The notes below the pieces were generated by a model that was not told the origin of the DNA, searched no databases, and saw only the letters and a program-made list of their open reading frames with translations. Positions 1-7,840 of a stretch of DNA of 64,000 nt are shown piece by piece. A program made the position numbers and the translations under genes. Source of the DNA: JAHDCJ01 sp039028895 (lineage in GTDB: Bacteria > Bacteroidota > Bacteroidia > Chitinophagales > Saprospiraceae); contig JBCCHF010000021.1 in NCBI GenBank assembly GCA_039028895.1, positions 40,541 to 104,540 on the forward strand, in the 5' to 3' direction. Every line of letters begins with the position of its first letter. Within the stretch, counting starts at the first letter, position 1.

Positions 1-2184
1 CCGGGCGTAGGTAAAACAGCTATCGTAGAAGGCATTGCCTGGCGTATCGTTGATAATGACGTTCCTGAAAATTTGCAGAACAAAACACTTTATGTGCTTG
101 ACCTTGCAGCATTGATCGCTGGGGCGAAATACAAAGGTGAGTTTGAAGAACGTCTTAAAGCGGTAATCAAAGAAGTGTCAGGAGCAGATGGGGAAATCAT
201 TTTATTTATTGATGAAATCCACACCCTCGTGGGCGCAGGCGGAGGAGCAGGTGCGATGGATGCAGCAAATATTCTTAAACCGGCACTCGCACGCGGAGAC
301 CTGAGAACTATTGGTGCCACCACCCTTGATGAATACCAGAAGTATTTTGAGAAAGATAAAGCATTGGTAAGACGCTTTCAGACAGTGCTTGTTGAAGAGC
401 CACCAATTGCTGATGCGATTTCAATCTTACGCGGATTGCGCGAACGATATGAAAACCACCACCAGGTGCGCATTATCGACGACGCTTTGATTGCTGCAGT
501 CGAGTTATCAGCCAGGTACATCACAGATCGTTCGTTACCAGACAAAGCGATTGACCTCATTGATGAATCAGCTGCTAAGTTGAGGCTGGAGTTAAATTCC
601 GTGCCGGCAGCACTTGATGAACTGGAACGCAAGCTCCGTCAATTGGAAATTGAGCGGGAAGCCATCAAGCGCGAAAAGAACAAGGAAAAACTTGACAAGC
701 TCAACAAGCAGATTGCCAATCTCACCGAAGAATACAAGCAGGTCAATGCCCAATGGCAGTCAGAAAAGGAACTGGTCGACAAAATCCAGGAACACAAAAA
801 GAACCTTGAAGAACTGAAGCACCTGGCCGATGAAGCCGAACGAGAAAGCGATTTCGCGAAAGTCGCAGAACTTCGCTACGGAAAAATCAAGAAAGAAGAA
901 GAGGCCATCAAAAAAGCTGAGGCTAAGCTCAATAAACTGTCTTCTGATAACCGTTTGACAGACGAGGAAGTAGATGCAGAAAACATCGCAGAAGTAGTTG
1001 CCAACTGGACAGGTATACCAGTTACCAAGATGCTACAAAGCGAAAAAGAAAAACTTATCAACCTTGAAGATGAACTGCACAAACGCCTCATTGGTCAGAA
1101 TCAGGCAGTAATAGCTGTATCTGATGCGGTTAGAAGAAGCCGCGCTGGACTGGGAGATGAGAATAAGCCCATTGGCTCCTTTATCTTTCTTGGACCTACC
1201 GGTGTTGGTAAAACAGAGTTAGCCAAAGCTCTTGCAGAACAACTGTTTAACGACGAAGGTGCGATTGTCAGAATCGATATGAGTGAATTCCAGGAAAGAC
1301 ATTCAGTCTCAAGACTGGTTGGCGCCCCTCCCGGTTATGTCGGCTATGATGAAGGCGGGCAATTGACAGAAGCTGTCAGGCGCAAGCCATATTCTATCGT
1401 GTTGTTGGATGAAATAGAAAAAGCACACCCAGACACCTTCAATATTCTGCTCCAGGTGCTTGATGATGGAAGATTGTCAGATAATAAAGGTCGTACGGCC
1501 AACTTTAAAAACACGATTATCATCATGACTTCCAATATGGGAGCAGAGATCATTCTCGATAATTTCGAAGATCTCGATTACGTCGAAGATGATAAACGGA
1601 TGGAAATCATTGATGCTACCCGGGAAGAAGTTTTTGAATTGCTCAAAGACACCCTCCGCCCTGAATTCCTTAACAGGATTGATGAAAGGATCATGTTCCT
1701 TCCTTTGACAAGAGATGAGATCCGCAAGATACTGGTATTGATGTTAAAAGGTGTTCGCAAACGCCTTGCCCGCCAGAAATTGGAGATCTGGTTCAGCGAA
1801 CGCTCCCTCGATCACCTCGCTGATCTAGGATACGATCCGCAATTCGGTGCAAGACCTATGAAACGAGTTATCCAGCGTGAAGTCGTCAACGAGCTCTCCA
1901 AAGCATTGCTAAAAGGCGATTTCAACAAAGGCGATACTATTTATATCGATATCAACGAGAAAAAAGAACTCCTCTTCCTCAAAGAAAAACCGGAGATCAC
2001 TGACCAGCCAGAAGGCGAGAAGAAAGACCCGCCAAAGACTACAAGACGCAAGCGTAACTCCAGGAAAAAAGAAGCTGAGGACGCCGCCAAAGAGAAAATG
2101 AGCGATAGCGCCAAAGAGGTGGAAGAAGCAGCTAAAGCAGTCGAGGAAGCAGCTAAAAAGCTGAAGGATGAGGGAGGTGAGTAG
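1..2184 (+). CDS. clpB: ATP-dependent disaggregase ClpB (5' end cut by window)
   Basis: Open from base 1 in frame 1, so the N domain and start lie outside; 727 residues are visible. ClpB is a cytosolic hexameric AAA+ chaperone that threads aggregated protein with DnaK help. The fragment begins inside the first Walker A (PGVGKT) and continues with Walker B (ILFIDEIHT, about residue 67). A long charged middle coiled coil follows at about 210-320, which separates ClpB from ClpA. Then come the second Walker A (GPTGVGKT), pore loop GYVGYDEGG, Walker B (SIVLLDEIEKAH) and sensor 2 (GARPMKRVIQ). The last 65 or so residues are an unusual Lys/Glu/Ala-rich tail beyond the normal end, probably helical and disordered at its start. 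The gene converges with the EF-G gene downstream. Identity is very secure; the tail's role is unknown. Confidence 0.97.
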   Translation, partial: PGVGKTAIVEGIAWRIVDNDVPENLQNKTLYVLDLAALIAGAKYKGEFEERLKAVIKEVSGADGEIILFIDEIHTLVGAGGGAGAMDAANILKPALARGDLRTIGATTLDEYQKYFEKDKALVRRFQTVLVEEPPIADAISILRGLRERYENHHQVRIIDDALIAAVELSARYITDRSLPDKAIDLIDESAAKLRLELNSVPAALDELERKLRQLEIEREAIKREKNKEKLDKLNKQIANLTEEYKQVNAQWQSEKELVDKIQEHKKNLEELKHLADEAERESDFAKVAELRYGKIKKEEEAIKKAEAKLNKLSSDNRLTDEEVDAENIAEVVANWTGIPVTKMLQSEKEKLINLEDELHKRLIGQNQAVIAVSDAVRRSRAGLGDENKPIGSFIFLGPTGVGKTELAKALAEQLFNDEGAIVRIDMSEFQERHSVSRLVGAPPGYVGYDEGGQLTEAVRRKPYSIVLLDEIEKAHPDTFNILLQVLDDGRLSDNKGRTANFKNTIIIMTSNMGAEIILDNFEDLDYVEDDKRMEIIDATREEVFELLKDTLRPEFLNRIDERIMFLPLTRDEIRKILVLMLKGVRKRLARQKLEIWFSERSLDHLADLGYDPQFGARPMKRVIQREVVNELSKALLKGDFNKGDTIYIDINEKKELLFLKEKPEITDQPEGEKKDPPKTTRRKRNSRKKEAEDAAKEKMSDSAKEVEEAAKAVEEAAKKLKDEGGE

Positions 2185-2309
2185 TTTTTAATGGGTAATC
2201 TGCAGTACTCAATCTGTAATCTCACATTTAGTTAAAAGATTTCAGATAATATATTTTGAAGTATTCAAAATACACATTTCCTTAAAATCCGATTGCCGAT
2301 TGAATCCAG

Positions 2310-4442
2310 TTACTCCATCCAATAGACCCCGGTATACTTATCCACAATCACTTTGGCCAAGTTCTCAGGAACGATAGCGTAATGGGAAAATTCCATAGTC
2401 GCAGAAGCACGACCAGCGGTTAGGGTTCGAAGGTCGGAGACGTAGCCGAACAGTTCTGATAGAGGTGAATCAGCGTTGATATGTGTGGCGCCAGACCGCA
2501 ATTCCTGGCTTTTGGGAAGACCGCGACGGCGGTTGAGATCACTCATTATCGTGCCTACATGCTCTTCTGGCGAAACGATCACCAGTTTCATATATGGCTC
2601 AAGGAGAACAGCGCCAGCTTCCTTGGCAGCAGCTCTAAAGCCATTGCGCGCGCAAACTTCGAAAGCAGCCGCCTGGGCGTTGTCCGGATCATGCTTGCCA
2701 TCTATGAGTTTGACTTTCATGTGCTGGATTTCATTTCCGGCAAGGATACCATTGAACATCATTTGCTCAAAACCTTTCTTGATGAAGGAGATGAACTGGT
2801 TAGGTATCTTCTCTTTCGGGCAAATATTGACGAACTGAAGTTTTGTCTTTCCGGTTTTGTATTCATCCGACTTTAGGAAAACTTCGTCTGCAGGACCGAT
2901 CTCAAAGTCGAGTTCAGCAAACAAATGTCCTCCACCAGCTCTCAGGTCAAGGGTTTCCCGATGGCGGTAGGTAGCAGTCAGTCGTTCTTTATAATTCACC
3001 TGTGGCGCACCCTGGTTAACTTCTACGCGATGTTCTTCTTTCAATTTGGACAGAATGACTTCAAGGTGCAATTCACCCATACCACTGATAATTGTTTGAG
3101 CGGTCTCTTCATTAAACGTCACTTTGAAGGTTGGATCTTCTTCTGCTAGCTTATCAAGCGAAGAAGACAGCTTTTCAAGTCCTTGCTGGGTCCTCGGCTC
3201 AATAGCGATACCAATCACAGGTTCTGGGAATACAATAGGTGCGAGCAGGATTGGGTTTTTGACATCCGTCAACGTATCACCCGTTCGAATATCTCGAAGG
3301 CCTACTACGGCAACGATGTCTCCAGCCTCAACTTTTGAAATGGCTTTTTTCTTATCTGCATGCACCTGGTAAAGACGGGATAGGCGTTCTTTTTTGTTCG
3401 TTCGATTATTAAGAATGGCTTTGCCCTCCTGAAGCACACCGGAATAAACTCTAATGAATACAAGTTTGGCGTGATCATCGAGAACGATCTTAAAGGCTAA
3501 TGCTGAAAATGGTTCTTCAGCGGAAGGTTCCCGGGTCTCGTTTTTCTGTGTATATGGGTTTTCTCCTGTTACCCCACCAATATAAAGAGGGGAGGGGAGG
3601 TAAGCACACACTGCATCTAGAAGTGGCTGTATGCCTTTGTTTTTATAAGCAGATCCACACATCACCGGAACAAAATCAAGCGAAATTGTGCTTTTACGGA
3701 TGACGGCTTTCAGTTCTTCAATGGAAATACTTTCTGGGTCGGAAAAATACTTGTCCAGCAAATCATCATCCAATTCAGCTAGTGCTTCCATCAATGCATC
3801 CCTGGCAGCTGACGCCTCTTCCTGGAGATCGTCAGGTATTGCTTCAGTATGATATGATTTGCCCTCATCATCATCCCAAATCAACGCCTTCATTTGAAGG
3901 AGATCAATCACGCCGGAGAATTCTTCTTCTTCTCCTATAGGCCATTGGATGGGATATGCATTTGCCTGGAATCGTTCCCTGATCTGAGCAACAACATCTT
4001 CAAAATCAGCGCCCTGCCTGTCCATTTTATTGACAAATGCAATTCTTGGGACACTATAACGGTTTGCCTGCCGCCAAACGGTTTCTGATTGTGGCTCCAC
4101 ACCACCTTTGGCATCGAACAGGGCGATCATGCCATCCAATACTCTTAACGAACGCTCCACCTCTACAGTAAAATCTACATGACCAGGAGTATCGATAATG
4201 TTAAGCGTGATCTTCTGGTTGTTATAGGTCCATAGTGTTTTGGTGGCAGCAGCGGTAATTGTGATACCTCGCTCACGTTCCATCTGCATATGGTCCATTT
4301 CAGTATTCCCTGTATGGACCTCACCTATCTTGTGGGTAATACCCGTGTAATACAGAATACGTTCGGTAGTTGTAGTCTTACCAGCATCAATATGGGCAGC
4401 GATCCCAATATTTCGCGTTAATGATAGGTCGTTAGTCTTCAT
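2310..4442 (-). CDS. fusA: Elongation factor G paralogue (EF-G2-like)
   Basis: A 710-residue translational GTPase that should drive tRNA/mRNA translocation on the ribosome. G1 is AHIDAGKT (16-23), the switch I Thr is at 61, G3 is DTPGH with His88, and G4 is NKMD (138-141). The gene stands alone rather than in an rpsL-rpsG-fusA-tuf operon. Domain IV departs from ordinary EF-G: the usual GGRGQYGH loop reads RAGGGHLFAEL (from residue 501), and the tip loop reads HDPDNAQAAAF (584-594) instead of HDVDSSELAF, with an extra residue. This suggests a second, specialised EF-G, as known in Bacteroides, rather than the housekeeping copy. That assignment is inferred. The 5' leader carries a terminator-like hairpin. 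The symbol refers to the family only. Confidence 0.9.
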   Translation of the reverse strand: MKTNDLSLTRNIGIAAHIDAGKTTTTERILYYTGITHKIGEVHTGNTEMDHMQMERERGITITAAATKTLWTYNNQKITLNIIDTPGHVDFTVEVERSLRVLDGMIALFDAKGGVEPQSETVWRQANRYSVPRIAFVNKMDRQGADFEDVVAQIRERFQANAYPIQWPIGEEEEFSGVIDLLQMKALIWDDDEGKSYHTEAIPDDLQEEASAARDALMEALAELDDDLLDKYFSDPESISIEELKAVIRKSTISLDFVPVMCGSAYKNKGIQPLLDAVCAYLPSPLYIGGVTGENPYTQKNETREPSAEEPFSALAFKIVLDDHAKLVFIRVYSGVLQEGKAILNNRTNKKERLSRLYQVHADKKKAISKVEAGDIVAVVGLRDIRTGDTLTDVKNPILLAPIVFPEPVIGIAIEPRTQQGLEKLSSSLDKLAEEDPTFKVTFNEETAQTIISGMGELHLEVILSKLKEEHRVEVNQGAPQVNYKERLTATYRHRETLDLRAGGGHLFAELDFEIGPADEVFLKSDEYKTGKTKLQFVNICPKEKIPNQFISFIKKGFEQMMFNGILAGNEIQHMKVKLIDGKHDPDNAQAAAFEVCARNGFRAAAKEAGAVLLEPYMKLVIVSPEEHVGTIMSDLNRRRGLPKSQELRSGATHINADSPLSELFGYVSDLRTLTAGRASATMEFSHYAIVPENLAKVIVDKYTGVYWME

Positions 4443-4613
4443 GGAATTTCCCTTACGGGGAAAAGGTCTTTGAATAATGGCACTAAAAATAGGGAAATGC
4501 CTCGAATTACCTAGAAGTCACCATAAAGAATTCAACTTTCAAACTCCTAAGTCTCTCAAAAACTCAATAACCCGAAATAAACAACGTGGAAAAAATAAGA
4601 AAGGTAGGTCCAT

Positions 4614-4652
4614 AAAAAGATAAACCCGCAGCGGGGAGCTGCGGGTTATCTT
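4614..4652 (-). terminator. Intrinsic terminator or attenuator in the EF-G leader
   Basis: A 15-bp stem with one bulged A (arms 4617-4632 and 4638-4652, GC-rich core CCCGCAGC) closes a 5-base loop. On the minus strand it runs into five T residues. The only minus-strand gene it can serve is the EF-G gene, whose start codon lies about 170 bases further on. It is therefore either an attenuator in that leader or the end of a short minus-strand RNA. Confidence 0.6.
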
Positions 4653-4741
4653 AAAAGTTAAACAGGGTGCGAATCTGTTTTCTTTTGCCATTTTCAATTT
4701 AAAACCATAGACTCAATATAATAGAAGGAAATTAATTTCCT
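4653..4741 (-). promoter_or_regulatory. Structured leader elements upstream of the EF-G gene
   Basis: Two further symmetric elements lie just before the terminator hairpin in the direction of EF-G transcription. One is a perfect 16-bp palindrome, AGGAAATTAATTTCCT (4726-4741), which could be an operator. The other is a stem pairing AAACAG with CTGTTT (4660-4680), extendable through an internal loop by flanking AAAAG/CTTTT. The arrangement resembles a leader with alternative structures, but no ligand, leader peptide or TAnnTTTG promoter could be assigned. The rest of the 4443-5072 gap is AT-rich and holds no gene that I can support. Confidence 0.35.
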
Positions 4742-5003
4742 AATATTATCAGTTGTTTTAAATACTAAACCAATTTAATAAAAAAACGTTCAAAAAGCGA
4801 TTTCGCTGCCAGGTTTTTTTAAACTTTTTCAGTTTTTTGGCCAGTGCCAACATTTTGGCTTAAGCCATGATAAACCTGAGTTTTTTACAAAAATTGATTA
4901 GTAAAGACCTTACTAAGAATAATCATTATTATCTGAAAAGTAAAGTCACAAATAGAATACATATTTAATGCCAAATTGTTCTGATCTGAATCAATTTTTG
5001 TCA

Positions 5004-5011
5004 TAGTTTTG
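5004..5011 (+). promoter_or_regulatory. Candidate -7 element for cinA
   Basis: TAGTTTTG matches the Bacteroidota TAnnTTTG consensus and lies about 60 bases before the cinA ATG. A TTG at 4976-4978 is a possible -33 element but the spacing of 25 is long. Confidence 0.35.
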
Positions 5012-5072
5012 TGAAATTTATTATTCAAATTGATGTCACTGATTTTTGGCACAGGCATCAAAACCACCTTTA

Positions 5073-6323
5073 ATGAAAGCACAGATAATTACAATAGGAG
5101 ATGAAATATTGATTGGCCAGATTATAGATACCAACTCCGCATGGATGGGAGAGCAACTCAATCTGTTAGGTATAAAGGTCGATTCCATTCTTACTGTCAG
5201 CGATGAATATGAAACCATTCAGTCAGCTGTTGGTGACGCAGACGGTGATGTTGATGTCGTCTTGATAACCGGAGGACTTGGGCCAACCAAAGACGATGTT
5301 ACGAAAAAAGCAATTGCTGATTATTTCGAAACACCACTGTTATTCCATGAAGAGACTTACGATCGTATCGTTCATGCGTTCAAGGTCCGGAATATTCCAC
5401 TCACTGACCACCACCGCGAACAATGTCACCTGCCAGAGGCCTGTATAATTCTGAAAAATAACAGAGGCACAGCCCCGGGTATGTGGTTTGAAAGTAAGTC
5501 TACTGTATTTGTGTCTATGCCTGGCGTGCCACACGAGATGAAGAATATCATGCAATACCAGGTAATACCAAGGTTGCAAAAGAAAAATAATACCCAGGAA
5601 ATTGCTCATCGTACCATCCTTACAGCTGGAATTGGCGAAACATCATTGGCTAATATCATTAGTGATTTTGAAGCAGGGTTGCCTTCAAACATTAAACTGG
5701 CCTACCTGCCGGGTCTCGGACAAGTAAGACTGCGCCTTAGCGGTTTTGGTTCAAAAGCCAATGAAATTGCTGAAGTTTTGGATAGGAAGGCTGATGAAAT
5801 GTACAACCTTGTTGCCAAATACGCCTATGGAAGAGAAAAGGAGAATCTCGAAACTGTATTGGGAGAAATGCTAAAGGAAAGAGGTGCTTTACTTGCAACT
5901 GCAGAAAGTTGCACCGGAGGTCATATCGGACATACAATAACCTCGGTGCCTGGTTCGTCCGAATATTTCGCTGGTGGGGTTATTGCCTACTCCAATTCGG
6001 TCAAGATGAATCAACTCAGGGTAAGCCCTGACACTCTCGAAACGCATGGAGCAGTTAGCCGCCATACCGTAGAGGAAATGGTGAAAGGTGTCGTAAAACT
6101 GCTTCATGTCGACTACGGTATTGCCGTCTCAGGAATTGCAGGCCCAGGTGGCGGAAGTGATGACAAGCCAGTAGGACTTGTCTGTATCGCAGTAGGCACT
6201 CAGAACAAAGTGATTTCTAGAGAATTCCGATTTGGTAAAGAGCGATTAACCAATATAAAAAGGACAACGATCACAGCCTTGAATATGATGCGAAAATTTT
6301 TATTAGCCGATAAATTGGAGTAA
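5073..6323 (+). CDS. cinA: CinA-family nicotinamide-nucleotide amidase
   Basis: A two-domain 416-residue CinA. The N-terminal molybdopterin-binding-like domain (about 1-170) starts MKAQIITIGDEILIGQ and holds TGGLGPTKDDVT; this domain can act as an ADP-ribose/CoA-type pyrophosphatase in the family. The C-terminal amidase domain (about 260-410) holds AESCTGGHIGHTITSVPGSS and SGIAGPGGGSDDKPVG, and deamidates nicotinamide mononucleotide for pyridine nucleotide recycling. The ATG at 5073 is chosen over a TTG at 5046 because it matches the family's usual N terminus and the extra nine codons look like leader. The stop codon overlaps a promoter-like box for the next gene, 24 bases downstream. Confidence 0.95.
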   Translation: MKAQIITIGDEILIGQIIDTNSAWMGEQLNLLGIKVDSILTVSDEYETIQSAVGDADGDVDVVLITGGLGPTKDDVTKKAIADYFETPLLFHEETYDRIVHAFKVRNIPLTDHHREQCHLPEACIILKNNRGTAPGMWFESKSTVFVSMPGVPHEMKNIMQYQVIPRLQKKNNTQEIAHRTILTAGIGETSLANIISDFEAGLPSNIKLAYLPGLGQVRLRLSGFGSKANEIAEVLDRKADEMYNLVAKYAYGREKENLETVLGEMLKERGALLATAESCTGGHIGHTITSVPGSSEYFAGGVIAYSNSVKMNQLRVSPDTLETHGAVSRHTVEEMVKGVVKLLHVDYGIAVSGIAGPGGGSDDKPVGLVCIAVGTQNKVISREFRFGKERLTNIKRTTITALNMMRKFLLADKLE

Positions 6324-6328
6324 TTTTG
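6321..6328 (+). promoter_or_regulatory. Candidate -7 element for the E2 gene
   Basis: TAATTTTG fits TAnnTTTG and overlaps the cinA stop codon, 19 bases before the E2 start. It would give a very short leader. No clear -33 partner is seen, so co-transcription with cinA remains possible. Confidence 0.3.
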
Positions 6329-6347
6329 CGATACAAAATTATGGTCT

Positions 6348-7694
6348 ATGGCTCTTGTTGATCTGGTTATGCCCAAGATGGGAGAATCCATCATGGAAGC
6401 AACCATCCTGAAGTGGGAAAAAAGTGTTGGTGATACTATAGAAGTAGATGAAGATGTGCTGCTGATAGCCACTGATAAAGTAGACACCGAGGTCCCTTCT
6501 CCGGTTGCTGGTGTACTCCAGGAGGTTCTTTTTGAAGAAGGTGACACAGTTGAAGTGGGTAAAATTATCGCCCGCATAGTTGTTGAAGGTGAAGAACCGC
6601 AGGTACAAGCTTCTCCAGCTATAGAGGAAATACCCGCCACTAATGGTAAACACGAAGCTTCAATGCCAGAAAAGGAACCTGCAGAATTGGTTAAACCAGC
6701 CACTTCAGTTGCCTTCAATACCGGTGAAGCAACAAGGTTTTATTCACCTCTGGTCAAGAGCATCGCGAAAAAAGAAGGTATTCCTGTCTCAGAACTTGAA
6801 ACGATTTCTGGAACAGGAGCCAAAGGTCGCGTTACCAAAAAAGATATTCTGGCTTATCTTAAAGTGCGCACAGGCGAAATGCCTGCTGTTAGTACTCAAT
6901 CAGTCGCTAAAACAGAACCAAAGTCTACTCCGGTTAACCACCCACAACCTAAGACAACACCCGTTCAATCTAAAAGTGTTTCTGGTGGTGATACGATCAT
7001 CGAAATGGATCGTATGCGCAAACTGATTGCTGAACACATGGTTCGGTCCAAGCAGGTGTCACCGCACGTTACCTCCTTTGTTGAAGCAGATGTCACCAAC
7101 CTGTTTAACTGGAGAAACAAAAACAAAGCAGCCTTTATGGAACGCTTTGGTCAGAAACTGACATTTACACCCATCTTCATAGAAATCATTGCACGCACGA
7201 TTAAAGACTTCCCAATGATCAACGTTTCTGTTGAAGGGGAAAATATCATCGTACACAACGATATTAATGTCGGAATGGCAGCAGCACTGCCTTCAGGTAA
7301 TCTCATTGTTCCGGTCATCAAAAATGCAGACTTGCTTAACCTTGGTGGGTTGGCAACTACAGTTAATGACCTGGTAGACCGTGCACGCAATAACAAACTC
7401 AAGCCTGACGACATCCAGGGTGGCACTTTTACCCTCACCAATGTTGGTACATTCGGTAACCTTGCTGGAACTCCGATCATCAACCAACCACAGGTCGCCA
7501 TCATGGCTACAGGAGCGATCCAAAAGAAACCAGCTGTTGTAGAAACAGAGTTTGGTGACATGATCGCCGTCAGAAGACTGATGATGCTTTCTATGTCTTA
7601 CGACCACCGGGTTGTTGACGGTTTCCTTGGCGGGTCGTTTTTGAGAAGAGTAGCCGATTACCTCGAAGCCTTTGATCCGAACAGAGAGCTATAG
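6348..7694 (+). CDS. Dihydrolipoamide acyltransferase, 2-oxoacid dehydrogenase E2
   Basis: A 448-residue E2 core enzyme with three recognisable parts. The N-terminal lipoyl domain (1-80) carries the lipoylated Lys in TDKVDTEVPSP. A proline/lysine-rich linker leads to an E3/E1-binding domain (about 132-170, SPLVKSIAKKEGIPVSEL). The catalytic acyltransferase domain (about 215-445) ends with the active-site DHRVVDG. It passes the acyl group from E1 to CoA in the cytosol. The partner E1 is likely the fused alpha/beta protein at 29200-31272, making a branched-chain or mixed-substrate complex; no E3 (lipoamide dehydrogenase) gene is present here. Substrate specificity cannot be read from the sequence. 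Confidence 0.93.
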   Translation: MALVDLVMPKMGESIMEATILKWEKSVGDTIEVDEDVLLIATDKVDTEVPSPVAGVLQEVLFEEGDTVEVGKIIARIVVEGEEPQVQASPAIEEIPATNGKHEASMPEKEPAELVKPATSVAFNTGEATRFYSPLVKSIAKKEGIPVSELETISGTGAKGRVTKKDILAYLKVRTGEMPAVSTQSVAKTEPKSTPVNHPQPKTTPVQSKSVSGGDTIIEMDRMRKLIAEHMVRSKQVSPHVTSFVEADVTNLFNWRNKNKAAFMERFGQKLTFTPIFIEIIARTIKDFPMINVSVEGENIIVHNDINVGMAAALPSGNLIVPVIKNADLLNLGGLATTVNDLVDRARNNKLKPDDIQGGTFTLTNVGTFGNLAGTPIINQPQVAIMATGAIQKKPAVVETEFGDMIAVRRLMMLSMSYDHRVVDGFLGGSFLRRVADYLEAFDPNREL

Positions 7695-7761
7695 GCATAA
7701 ACAAATCCCTTAGCGTAACGTTAATTTGCTGTGTGGCTCAAAATTTGGCAGAAAGATTGCT

Positions 7762-7769
7762 TATCTTTG
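7762..7769 (+). promoter_or_regulatory. Candidate -7 element for the OmpA/propeller gene
   Basis: TATCTTTG is an exact TAnnTTTG match, 71 bases before the chosen ATG at 7841. It lies inside a possible TTG-started extension, which argues that the extension is untranslated. Confidence 0.45.
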
Positions 7770-7840
7770 TGCGTTCATCCTCCAACATACACCACTTTGA
7801 GAAAGTGCCTTGTAACTTTTACTGTATTAAACATCGGCCC

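Noticed and set aside
6200..6718. Minus-strand frame of 172 codons spanning cinA and the E2 gene
   Set aside because: Antisense to two confident genes; no motifs.
7733..7840. TTG-started extension of the OmpA/propeller gene
   Set aside because: It precedes a clear signal peptide and contains the promoter-like TATCTTTG box.
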